From contig JBQDZM010000010.1 in assembly GCA_052108535.1 (NCBI GenBank), positions 16,156-80,155 on the forward strand: DNA of 64,000 nucleotides, in the 5' to 3' direction. Each line of letters opens with the position of its first letter. Positions within the stretch are counted from its first letter, which is position 1. Origin of the DNA: Galactobacter sp052108535 (GTDB lineage Bacteria > Actinomycetota > Actinomycetes > Actinomycetales > Micrococcaceae). Of this stretch, positions 8,289-17,288 are shown one piece after another. The position numbers and the translations under genes were made by a program. Below the pieces are notes generated by a model. It did no database searches, had not been told where the DNA came from, and saw nothing but the letters and a program-made list of their open reading frames with translations.

Positions 8289-8585
8289 AATCAGGAATGG
8301 CATTGTTCACTGCCCGACGTCCTGTGCGTCACGCCCCAGCGCGACGCACCTGCGGTGCGTGGCAGCGCGGCCTTTGCCCTGAGGATGTGGCGCACCGCGC
8401 ACGTAACGTCGGCTGAAATTCCATTGCAGGCGCAGACGGAGCATCTGCGCCTGCATTAGATAGTGCGCCTGCATTAGACATGGCGCGGACGCTAGGCATC
8501 GCGCGCCGACGTCGGGACGCTGTCGGGAGAATGAATCCTGACGCGCCAACTCATTGGCTTGTTTCAATCACTCTAAGTCGATAAA
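8289..8585. other. Intergenic region with short repeats
   Basis: No gene is supported here. It holds a 15-base direct repeat TGCGCCTGCATTAGA at 8446-8460 and 8464-8478 (18-bp period) and an inverted partial copy TGCAGGCGCA near 8425. A variant of the dispersed CGTCGGGCA motif occurs (reverse strand, about 8311-8318). AT-rich sequence at 8555-8590 probably carries the promoter of the ABC exporter. Confidence 0.5.
8446..8478. repeat. 15-bp direct repeat, two copies
   Basis: TGCGCCTGCATTAGA occurs twice with a 3-base spacer, upstream of the exporter promoter. The related core CCTGCATT also occurs at 50580-50587. Role unknown. Confidence 0.7.
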
Positions 8586-9531
<946 letters not shown>

Positions 9532-9539
<8 letters not shown>

Positions 9540-10476
9540 GCGCATCCCCGACCACCACCCTGAAGCCGACGCACCGGAACCCAGGCACACGCCGTCGGGC
9601 ACTGGCGAACACCTCCAAACCATCGGTGGCGACGCCACCCTCTTCGAGACCAAACTCCATGCGCACTCGCCGGAAGTCTCGGCGCGGAAGGTGCGCAGGC
9701 ACGGCGCCTGGTACGTGACCGAGTACTACCTGCGCGCCATCGTCCGCTACGGCGACGTGATCCTGGCCGACGCCATCGGGTCGCCGCTGATGTACGTCCT
9801 CGCCATGGGCGTGGGGTTGGGTTCGCTGCTGGTCGGTAACGGCACCCTGTTCGACGACGTCTCCTACATCACCTTCATCGCGCCAGCACTGTTGGTCTCC
9901 GGTGCGGTGCAGGGCGCGGTCACCGAATCCACGTTCCCGGTCATGGACGGATTCAAGTGGCACCGGCTCTACCAGGGGCCCGTGGTCACGCCGATCACGC
10001 CGCAGCAGATCGCGCGTGGGCAGATGCTCGCCATCGCCATCCGGCTGTTCACGCAGTCGTTGCTCTTCCTCGGTGTGGTGGCGCTCTTCGGCGCCGTCAC
10101 GAGTTGGTGGGGGCTGCTGGCCGTGCCGGTGGCAACGCTGGCCGGCCTGGCGCTCGGTCTGCCGATCATGGCGTATTCGGCCACGATCCGTGAGGAGAAG
10201 GGTCAGTTCTCCGTGATCATGCGCTTCATCTTCATGCCGCTGTTCATGTTCTCCGGGACGTTCTACCCGCTGGCGAACCTGCCGATCTTCCTGCAGTGGA
10301 TCGGCTGGATCTCCCCGATCTGGCATGGGACCGAGGTGTCCAGGCTGCTGATGTACGGCCACGCCGTGGACACGTGGCTGGTGCTGGTCCACCTGCTGGC
10401 ACTCGCGGTGTTCGCCGTGGTGGGGTACCTGTTCACCATTCGCAATTTCACGTCTCGGTTGAAGGGGGAGAAATGA
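9532..10476 (+). CDS. ABC-2 type permease, NodJ-like, first subunit
   Basis: 314 residues. A cytoplasmic N-terminus of about 80 residues precedes six predicted membrane helices, with the NodJ-like segments ALLVSGAVQGAVTESTFPVMDGFKW and WISPIWHGTEVSRLL. The TTG start is supported by GGGAGGA at 9519-9526. The N-terminal tail encodes RHTPSGTGE, which is the dispersed CACACGCCGTCGGGCA motif read in frame. It overlaps the next permease by 4 bases (ATGA). Confidence 0.85.
9586..9601 (+). repeat. Dispersed CACACGCCGTCGGGCA motif, intragenic copy
   Basis: Exact 16-base copy inside the N-terminal tail of the first exporter permease, encoding HTPSG. See the findings for the other copies. Confidence 0.7.
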
Positions 10477-11442
10477 GCACGACGCCCGCAGCCGACGCCC
10501 AGCGCATCCCGCCCGTGCCGCAGGGCAAGTCGCCCGTGCCGCAGCGNNNNNNNNNNNNNNNNNNNNNNNNNNNNNNNNNNNNNNNNNNNNNNNNNNNNNN
10601 NNNNNNNNNNNNNNNNNNNNNNNNNNNNNNNNNNNNNNNNNNNNNNGCCCGTGCCGCAGCGCAAGCGCGGCGCCCTGTACGGGCGCAACGCCCGCGCCGT
10701 GATGCAGCGCTCCTGGATGGCGACCAAGAATGCCACCTGGGTTGTCATCGTGACAGGCTTCCTGGAACCGGTGCTCTACCTGCTTTCTATGGGCTTTGGG
10801 CTCGGTGCCGCGGTGGGCACCGTGGAGGGCCCCGGCGGAGTCTCCATGTCTTACGCGGCATACATCGCGCCCGCGCTGTTGGCGACCTCCGCAATGAACG
10901 GCGCCCTCATGGACTCCAACAACATGTTCTTCAAGCTCAACCACGCCAAGCTCTACCGGGTCATGCTCTTCACGTCCCTGGGGCCGCTGGACGTGGCCTT
11001 CGGGGAGATCATGATGGCGCTGGCCCGCGGGCTGCTTTATGCGCTGGGTTTCTCGGTGATCGCGTTCAGCTTCGGTCTGGTCCCGAGCATGTGGGGGATC
11101 CTGATGATCCCGGGTGCTGTGTTGATCGCCTTCTCGTTCTCCGCGTTGTTCATGGCGATCATTACCTTCATCAAGCGCTTCCAGCAGCTGGACTGGATCA
11201 ACATGATCACGATGCCCATGTTCCTGTTCTCCGCCACGTTCTTCCCGCTCTCCGCCTACCCCGATGGCGTGCGTTGGGTGATTGAGGCGCTGCCCTTGTG
11301 GCATGGCGTGGATATGCTGCGGCATCTTGCCGTGGGAGTCATCGACATATCCCTGTTGTGGCATGTGCTGTACTTCCTGGTCATCGCGGCTGCCGGTCTG
11401 ATGGTGGCCACGGGACGGCTGCGGAAGCTCTTCCTGCGCTAG
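10473..11442 (+). CDS. ABC-2 type permease, NodJ-like, second subunit (interrupted by assembly gap)
   Basis: Starts at ATG 10473, overlapping the previous stop. The N-terminus is a short VPQGKSPVPQ repeat, cut by the N run, then PVPQRKRGALYGRNARAVMQ and six membrane helices with MNGALMDSNNMFFKLNHAKLY and ALPLWHGVDMLRHLAVG. Both flanks share GCCCGTGCCGCAGCG. If that is collapsed (115 bases removed), the two halves join in frame as one protein of about 284 residues, the size expected beside its partner. This is paralogous to the first permease, so the exporter is probably a heterodimer. Confidence 0.8.
10547..10646. other. 100-N scaffold gap
   Basis: Exactly 100 N, the conventional unknown-length gap. 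The flanks share 15 bases, GCCCGTGCCGCAGCG, and lie in a proline/glutamine repeat, so the true gap could be zero or a few repeat units. Confidence 0.95.
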
Positions 11443-11482
11443 GCTGCAGCGAAGCCAACGCGGTGACGAGGATGGGGTCAAG

Positions 11483-12073
11483 GTGGCGACTCGAGACGAA
11501 GCGGCCAACGCGCGCTACAACCCGTTGCGCTCCAGCAGTTTGGCTCTGGGAGGACGACGGCTAATGCTGCTCACGCCGCCGGAGGCTGCGGTGAGACTCG
11601 GCATCGACACGTTCCTGGAGCATGGGTTCGCGAACCTTGAGGAGGATTTCGACGCCGTGGTTCGGGCCGAGGAGTCCGGCTGGGTGGCCGACGCGGTGTG
11701 GATCGGGGATAGCAGACGCTCCTGGCGGCGCAGTTTCGTTGCTGACCTGCTCGGGCCGACGTTGTTACCGTTGGTCGTCCCAGCGCTGCGCCCGGGCATC
11801 CCTCCGACCCTCGTCGTCGTCGCCGCCCGAGTGCTTGAGGACGGCACCACCGAGCTCCTTGTCATGCCGCACGAGTCCACCAAGGGCGACCCGGAAGCGC
11901 AGGGCGGTGCCAGCGCGAAGGTGCAGGCCGGAACCGACGCCGTCCAAGCGAGTGTGGCCCGGGAAGGCACGCTCCTCGCTGTGGACCGCAAAGCTCTGCC
12001 CAGGTTTGACCTCAGAGATCCGGAGTGCCCCGCCTCGATGATGGCGGTGAGAAGACTCATCGGGTGGAAATAG
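11483..12073 (+). CDS. Hypothetical protein
   Basis: 196 residues, no recognised domain. It looks soluble, with a hydrophobic patch LLGPTLLPLVVPALRPGIPPTLVVVAAR in the middle and a charged Gln/Ala stretch near 140-160. GTG 11483 is the longest start; ATG 11564 (MLLTPPEAAV) is an alternative. It lies 40 bases after the exporter permease and could be cotranscribed. Codon use matches its neighbours. Confidence 0.6.
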   Translation: MATRDEAANARYNPLRSSSLALGGRRLMLLTPPEAAVRLGIDTFLEHGFANLEEDFDAVVRAEESGWVADAVWIGDSRRSWRRSFVADLLGPTLLPLVVPALRPGIPPTLVVVAARVLEDGTTELLVMPHESTKGDPEAQGGASAKVQAGTDAVQASVAREGTLLAVDRKALPRFDLRDPECPASMMAVRRLIGWK

Positions 12074-12145
12074 CGCCAGCGGTCGTCGTTCCACCTGCAG
12101 CGAACCGCGCTCCGTCGTGCCCATCGCGTTTGAGACAATGGGTGC

Positions 12146-12676
12146 ATGCCTGAGATCGTCACCGGTTCCGTGTCCAACCCCGCCAATGGCCCGCGTCGTT
12201 CCACCATGGGCCCGGTGGCCGTCGGAGCCATCGTGGTGCTCCTCTTCGTCGCGGTGCTTTTCGCAGCGAACCAGAACGAGGTCGTGGGCTGGATCGTCGC
12301 CTTCCTCGTGGCCGCGTGGCTGATCTTCGCGATCGTGGCCCTCGTGGTCATCCGTCGCGGCGCCCGCGCGGTGGGCAGGAAGTGGGACGACACCAACGCG
12401 AACCTTGCTGCACGCACCTCCGGGACCACCGTGGGTGTCATCGACGAGGAAGAGCGCAACCACGAGCTGAAGCTGGACCACTCCTTCAAGATCATCCAGG
12501 TGCAGCACGGCCAGGTCACCAAGTACATGGCCCAGGACGGCGAGGAGGCCAAGGACCAGGTCAACCGCGCACTGGAGACCATCCAGATCACCGCGACCAA
12601 CGCCCGCGACATGATCAACCAGCGCCGCAAGGACCGGGCCTCGGCTGGTGTCGACGGCGAGATCGTGGACGACTGA
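12146..12676 (+). CDS. Two-helix membrane protein, unknown
   Basis: 176 residues: a short N-terminus, two membrane segments (about 24-44 and 48-70), then a positively charged turn VVIRRGARAVGRKW and a helical cytoplasmic tail. No family recognised. GACAAT at 12134-12139 lies 6 bases before the ATG and no ribosome site is seen, so it is probably leaderless. A short GC-rich palindrome follows the stop. Confidence 0.65.
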   Translation: MPEIVTGSVSNPANGPRRSTMGPVAVGAIVVLLFVAVLFAANQNEVVGWIVAFLVAAWLIFAIVALVVIRRGARAVGRKWDDTNANLAARTSGTTVGVIDEEERNHELKLDHSFKIIQVQHGQVTKYMAQDGEEAKDQVNRALETIQITATNARDMINQRRKDRASAGVDGEIVDD

Positions 12677-12693
12677 GGGGCCCCCTCATCGCC

Positions 12694-13588
12694 TCAATCC
12701 GCGACCTGGCTTTCGAACGACTTCAGTTCTGACACCAGGTTGGCGAAGCTTCCTTTGGCGCCCGGTGTCGTGGCGTCGCTTTGTGACGCGGCCGCAGCCG
12801 CCTTGGCAATTGAATCGAGATCGTCGTCCTGCGCCATACCGCTGGTGAACCCGCCGCCAGGCAATTCGAAAATCAGTCCCTGCGGATGTAGGGCCACGAG
12901 AGTGGCCCCCTCCGGGAGTCCGGCACGCGGGTCCTCGACGTTGACTTCGGGAGAGAACGCCTCCTCCTGCGGTGACGGGTTCTCCACCCCGGCCACGATG
13001 ACNNNNNNNNNNNNNNNNNNNNNNNNNNNNNNNNNNNNNNNNNNNNNNNNNNNNNNNNNNNNNNNNNNNNNNNNNNNNNNNNNNNNNNNNNNNNNNNNNN
13101 NNCGGGAGAGAACGCCTCCTCCTGCGGTGACGGGTTCTCCACCCCGGCCACGATGACCCTGGTCCCGGCGGGGCGGCGGCCTTCAACTCCTTCATACTCA
13201 ACACGGTTGACCCTTGCCCCTCGGCAACTTCCGGTGCACCGGAAGCCTCCAGGCCCTCAACGCCGCGGGATACGGAGACGTGGACCGTTTCCGCTTGGTC
13301 TGCGGTGAGGGTCTTGGCCGCCGTCTGAACTTGCACCGAGAGCACCGCAAACCGTTCTGCGTCATCGCCATCGATAATGCTGCGCCCTTCGGTCCAATCC
13401 TTCACCTCTCCGACGACGACCACGTCCTCGATCCCGGCTAGGTCGGTCAGCGTCGACTGGATGTCGTAATCGAATTCAACGGATCCGCGGATGGTGCCGG
13501 GGTCGGTGGAACCTCCGGCGGCTCAACATGATGCGAGCAGCAGCACTGCAGCCACGGGAGCGGCGAGCCTGGTCCACGGGAAGTGCAT
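12694..13588 (-). pseudogene. Lipoprotein gene with a nonsense codon, a frameshift and an assembly gap
   Basis: ATG 13588 begins a signal peptide ending in the lipobox LLASC; the next codon is TGA (13523-13525). The frame then continues as AAGGSTDPGTIRGSVEFDYD through VVVGEVKDW to SMKELKAAAP. Near a GGGG run at 13170-13173 it must shift by one base to continue as AGTRVIVAGVENPSPQEEAF, and it ends at 12694 after a gap whose flanks duplicate 55 bases. With a single G>T reversal (GGA to TGA) and one extra base in that run, the gene would give one lipoprotein of about 246 residues. It may be a real pseudogene or a poorly assembled gene. Function unknown. Confidence 0.65.
13003..13102. other. 100-N scaffold gap with duplicated 55-base flanks
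   Basis: Bases 12948-13002 and 13103-13157 are identical (55 bases, beginning CGGGAGAGAACG). This looks like two contig ends sharing one k-mer that were joined with N instead of merged. Confidence 0.9.
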
Positions 13589-13736
13589 GGCTGGTTCCTC
13601 TGTCCGAAATAGGGGTTGATGTGAGGTGCTCCGTAGCGGGTGGTCCAAGTTTGGCCTATCGCAGCCATAGATCGTAGTACCTGTCTTTGGTTGCGGCTCG
13701 CCCTGTGGCCCCAGCGAAACCACTAGACTGGATGCC

Positions 13737-14591
13737 GTGACTGCGAACGCCGAGATTCCACTGCCCACCTTCCCGCCCTCCGTGGACAAGGGCACCGCGA
13801 CGCGGATCGCCACGGTCAACGTGAACGGGATCCGTGCCGCCTACAAGCGCCACATGGAGCACTGGGTCGCCGAGCGCGACATCGACATCCTGTGCATGCA
13901 GGAGGTCCGCGCCCCCGACAAGATCGTTAACGACTTCCTGGGCAGCGACTGGCATGTGATCCACGCTGAGGCCGAGGCCAAGGGTCGCGCAGGAGTGCTG
14001 ATCGCCTCCCGCGAGCAGCCGGAAGCCACCCGGATCGGCATCGGTGAGGACTACTTCGCGACGTCGGGACGCTGGGTGGAGGCGGATTTCACCATCAACG
14101 GGACGCCCCTGACCGTCGCCAGCGTGTACGTGCACTCCGGCGAGGTGGATACACCCAAGCAGGTGGACAAGTACCGTTTCCTGGACACCATGACCACCAA
14201 GCTGCCTGCCCTGGCGCATTCCGGCCGCGACGTGCTGCTGGTGGGTGACATGAACGTGGGCCACACCAAGTTGGACATCAAGAACTGGAAGGGCAACGTC
14301 AAGCGCTCTGGCTTCCTGCCGGAGGAACGCGCTTACTTTGACCGCTTCTTCGGTGAGGAGATTGGCTACCGCGACGTGGCGCGCCAGCTGGCCGGCGACG
14401 TCGATGGACCCTTCACCTGGTGGTCGTGGCGCGGGAAGGCCTTCGACAACGACACCGGCTGGCGCATCGATTACCAGATGGCCACCCCGGACCTCGCCTC
14501 CCGCGCAGTACGCGCCGTGGTGGACCGCGCCGACTCTTACGACACGCGGTTCTCCGACCACGCACCCCTCGTCGTCGACTACCAGTTCTGA
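13737..14591 (+). CDS. xthA: Exodeoxyribonuclease III
   Basis: AP endonuclease and 3'-5' exonuclease of base excision repair. The 284 residues carry the endonuclease/exonuclease/phosphatase fold: TVNVNGIRAA (Asn), LCMQEVRAP (catalytic Glu), GDMNVGHTKLDIKNW, and the final SDHAPLVVDY (His). GTG 13737 lies 7 bases after TAGACT, with no ribosome site, which fits a leaderless message. Free-standing, 78 bases before trpS. Confidence 0.93.
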   Translation: MTANAEIPLPTFPPSVDKGTATRIATVNVNGIRAAYKRHMEHWVAERDIDILCMQEVRAPDKIVNDFLGSDWHVIHAEAEAKGRAGVLIASREQPEATRIGIGEDYFATSGRWVEADFTINGTPLTVASVYVHSGEVDTPKQVDKYRFLDTMTTKLPALAHSGRDVLLVGDMNVGHTKLDIKNWKGNVKRSGFLPEERAYFDRFFGEEIGYRDVARQLAGDVDGPFTWWSWRGKAFDNDTGWRIDYQMATPDLASRAVRAVVDRADSYDTRFSDHAPLVVDYQF

Positions 14592-14669
14592 CCGCTCCTG
14601 GCCGCTCGCCCGTGTTCGCAGCACGCGCTGAGCGCAGAGCCACCACTTCCATTTAAGGATTCATTCCGC

Positions 14670-15695
14670 ATGACTACTGAGACCCCGCAACCCCGCATCC
14701 TCTCCGGGATGCAGCCCTCCGCGGATTCGCTGCACCTGGGCAACTACTTGGGCGCCCTGGTGAACTTCGTCAAGCTGCAGGACAGCTATGACACGTTCTA
14801 CTTCATTCCCGATCTGCACTCCATCACGTCCCCTGACGGCGGCACGGATCTGGCCAACCGCACCCGCACCACCGTGGCGCAGTACATCGCCGGCGGCGTC
14901 GATCTTGAGCGGTCCACGATCTTTGTCCAGTCCCATGTGCCGGAGCATGCGGAGCTGGCTTGGGTGCTCAACTGCCTCACCGGGTTCGGCGAGGCCTCGC
15001 GCATGACCCAGTTCAAGGACAAGTCGGTGCGCTACGGTCAGGACTCCACGAACGTGGGCCTGTTCACCTACCCGGTCCTCATGGCGGCAGACATCCTGCT
15101 CTATCAGGCCAATTCGGTGCCGGTCGGCGCGGATCAGAAGCAGCACGTGGAGCTCACCCGTACGCTGGCGCAGCGCTTCAACCACCGCTACGGGGAGACT
15201 TTCGTGGTCCCCGAGCCGTTCATCCCGCAAGAGGGCGCCAAGGTCTACGACCTGCAGGAACCCACCTCCAAGATGTCCAAGTCATCGGCGTCCCCGAACG
15301 GTCGGATCAACATCCTGGACACGCCGAAGGTGATCGCCAAGCGCATCAAGTCCGCTGTGACGGATGACGGCAATGTGGTTGCCTTCGACCGCGAGAACAA
15401 GCCCGGTGTGTCCAACCTGCTCTCCATGCTCTCCGTGGTGACGGGGACGCCGGTGCCGGAACTCGTTGCCTCCTACGAGGGCAAGATGTACGGACATCTG
15501 AAGGTGGATGTGGCCGATGCCGTGGTGGCCGCCTTGGAGCCCGTCCGGAACCGGACGTTGGAATTGCTCGACGATCCGGCGGAGTTGGATCGCATCCTGG
15601 CCCAGGGTGCCGCCAAGGCCCGCGAGGTCGCTTCCGCGACCTTGGCTTCTGTGTACGACGCGGTGGGCTTCCTGCCGCCGCTCGGACGGGCCTGA
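14670..15695 (+). CDS. trpS: Tryptophanyl-tRNA synthetase
   Basis: Class I aminoacyl-tRNA synthetase charging tRNA-Trp; 341 residues. The HIGH-type signature is HLGNYLGAL with the upstream SGMQPSADS, the KMSKS motif is SKMSKSSASPNG at about 208-219, and ADQKQHVELTR is conserved for this enzyme. AAGGA lies 11 bases upstream of the ATG. It is followed after 7 bases by a 2H phosphoesterase gene. Confidence 0.95.
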   Translation: MTTETPQPRILSGMQPSADSLHLGNYLGALVNFVKLQDSYDTFYFIPDLHSITSPDGGTDLANRTRTTVAQYIAGGVDLERSTIFVQSHVPEHAELAWVLNCLTGFGEASRMTQFKDKSVRYGQDSTNVGLFTYPVLMAADILLYQANSVPVGADQKQHVELTRTLAQRFNHRYGETFVVPEPFIPQEGAKVYDLQEPTSKMSKSSASPNGRINILDTPKVIAKRIKSAVTDDGNVVAFDRENKPGVSNLLSMLSVVTGTPVPELVASYEGKMYGHLKVDVADAVVAALEPVRNRTLELLDDPAELDRILAQGAAKAREVASATLASVYDAVGFLPPLGRA

Positions 15696-15702
15696 GGAAC
15701 TT

Positions 15703-16236
15703 ATGTCTTCTCCGGCCTCCGTTGCAACGAACAGAATCGGCGTGGTGATCCCTGTCCCGGAGCCGCGCGCTGAGCGGCTGCGCACCGTGAGACGGCAGGC
15801 CGGGGATCCCCTGGCGGCTCTTGAACCGCATCTCACGCTGGTGACCGGCGTGGAGGTGGGGGACTGGGATGCTGCGCTGGCGCATGTGCGTTCCGTTGCC
15901 GCTGCTACCGCACCGTTTAACGTGCTCTTCCAAGGCGCGGGGACGTTCCGTCCCGTAACCCCGGTGGTCTTCGCAGCCGTCGCGGAGGGAGCCAGCGAAT
16001 GCGTGCAGCTCCATGAGGCCTTGCAGTCAGGTCCGTTGGACCTTCCCAGCGAGTACCCCTATGTTCCGCACGTGACGCTGGCCCAGCACGTGGACGATGC
16101 CGCACTCGATGCCGCGGCTCTGTCGCATTCGCTGGAGCGGTGGTGGCTCTTCGCCGACTCGCTGTCCGTGTACGCGACCTCGGCCGACGCGCCGGGGGAG
16201 TGGGAGTTCGTGGAGTCTGTGCCGCTGGGTGGCTGA
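15703..16236 (+). CDS. 2'-5' RNA ligase family (2H phosphoesterase) protein
   Basis: 177 residues with two HxT motifs typical of the 2H superfamily, HLTLVTG (about 45-51) and HVTLAQH (about 126-132). Family members act on 2'-5' or cyclic phosphodiester bonds in RNA; the substrate here is unknown. ATG 15703 is preceded by GAGGA overlapping the trpS stop, so it is translated from the trpS transcript. Confidence 0.8.
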   Translation: MSSPASVATNRIGVVIPVPEPRAERLRTVRRQAGDPLAALEPHLTLVTGVEVGDWDAALAHVRSVAAATAPFNVLFQGAGTFRPVTPVVFAAVAEGASECVQLHEALQSGPLDLPSEYPYVPHVTLAQHVDDAALDAAALSHSLERWWLFADSLSVYATSADAPGEWEFVESVPLGG

Positions 16237-16260
16237 CCGTAGCTCGTTACACGGTGCGTT

Positions 16261-16308
16261 GACACGTCCGTCGGTGTGGATCCAGGTATTCACACCGACG
16301 GACGTGTC
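16261..16308 (+). terminator. 18-bp perfect inverted repeat after trpS operon
   Basis: GACACGTCCGTCGGTGTG (16261-16278) pairs with its exact complement at 16291-16308, with a 12-base loop. A third partial copy, CACCGACGGACGTCC, follows at 16313-16327. It probably terminates trpS and the 2H gene. Confidence 0.75.
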
Positions 16309-16343
16309 TTAGCACCGACGGACGTCCAAGCAGGCAAATGAAG

Positions 16344-16448
16344 TTCAGGCTGGCAGGCAAGCAAGCAGGTAGGCAGAGTGCAGGCAGGCAGGCAAGCAAG
16401 CAGGTAGGCAGAGTTCAGGCAGGCAGGCAAGCAGGCAGGTATACAGAG
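16344..16448. repeat. 35-bp minisatellite, three copies
   Basis: Three consecutive 35-base units start at 16344, 16379 and 16414. They are built of CAGG/CAAG tetranucleotides and end in GGTAGGCAGAG. The flanks carry decayed copies. The array lies between two converging terminators and is noncoding. Confidence 0.85.
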
Positions 16449-16461
16449 TTTAGGCATGCGA

Positions 16462-16493
16462 AAGGGCCCCGGAACACATGTTCCGGGGCCCTT
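16462..16493 (-). terminator. Terminator of sdhCDAB
   Basis: AAGGGCCCCGGAA (16462-16474) pairs perfectly with TTCCGGGGCCCTT (16481-16493), 18 bases past the sdhB stop. Confidence 0.85.
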
Positions 16494-16511
16494 CGTCAGT
16501 CTCAGTCAGTC

Positions 16512-17288
16512 TCAGACGGTGCGGTGCAGGATGGCCTGCTTGACCTCGGAGATGGCCTTGGTGACCTGGATGCCACGGGGGCATGCCTCGGTGCAGTTGA
16601 AGGTGGTGCGGCAGCGCCACACGCCTTCCTTGTCGTTGAGCACCTCGAGACGCAGGTCAGAAGCCTCGTCACGGGAGTCGAAGATGAAGCGGTGAGCGTT
16701 CACGATCGCGGCAGGACCGAAGTACTGGCCGTCGGTCCAGAACACCGGGCAGGACGTGGTGCAGGCTGCGCAGAGGATGCACTTGGTCGTGTCGTCGAAG
16801 CGCTCGCGGTCCTCGGCGGACTGCAGGCGCTCCTTGGCCGGCTGGTGGCCCTTGGTGATCAGGAACGGCATGACCTCGCGGTAGGACTGGAAGAAGGGCT
16901 CCATGTCCACGATCAGGTCCTTCTCGCACGGGAGGCCCTTGATGGGCTCAACCGTGATGGGCTTGGACGTGTCCAGGTCCTTGAGGAGGGTCTTGCAGGC
17001 CAGGCGGTTACGGCCGTTGATGCGCATGGCATCGGAGCCGCACACGCCGTGGGCGCAAGAACGGCGGAAGGACAGCGAGCCGTCCTGCTCCCACTTCACG
17101 CGGTGCAGGGCGTCCAGCACGCGGTCCGTGCCGTACATGGTCAGCTGAAACTCGTCCCAGGTGGCCTCCTCGGAGACCTCGGGGTTGTAGCGGCGGACCT
17201 TGAGGGTGATGTCGAAGGACTCGACGGCACCGCCGGTGCCGGCGTTGAGCTCGACCTTGGATGCGGGTTCGGCGACTGCAGTGCTCAT
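16512..17288 (-). CDS. sdhB: Succinate dehydrogenase iron-sulfur subunit
   Basis: 258 residues. It carries electrons from the flavin subunit to quinone through three clusters. The [2Fe-2S] ligands are in CAHGVCGSDAMRINGRNRLAC, the [4Fe-4S] motif is CILCAACTTSC, and the later cysteines CRTTFNCTEACPRG complete the [3Fe-4S] and [4Fe-4S] sets. The ATG overlaps the sdhA stop by one base. Last gene of the operon; cytoplasmic face of the membrane. Confidence 0.96.
   Translation of the reverse strand: MSTAVAEPASKVELNAGTGGAVESFDITLKVRRYNPEVSEEATWDEFQLTMYGTDRVLDALHRVKWEQDGSLSFRRSCAHGVCGSDAMRINGRNRLACKTLLKDLDTSKPITVEPIKGLPCEKDLIVDMEPFFQSYREVMPFLITKGHQPAKERLQSAEDRERFDDTTKCILCAACTTSCPVFWTDGQYFGPAAIVNAHRFIFDSRDEASDLRLEVLNDKEGVWRCRTTFNCTEACPRGIQVTKAISEVKQAILHRTV

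Noticed and set aside
8307..8567. 86-codon reverse frame upstream of the exporter
   Set aside because: It covers the direct repeats and likely promoter sequence, and shows no domain or ribosome site.
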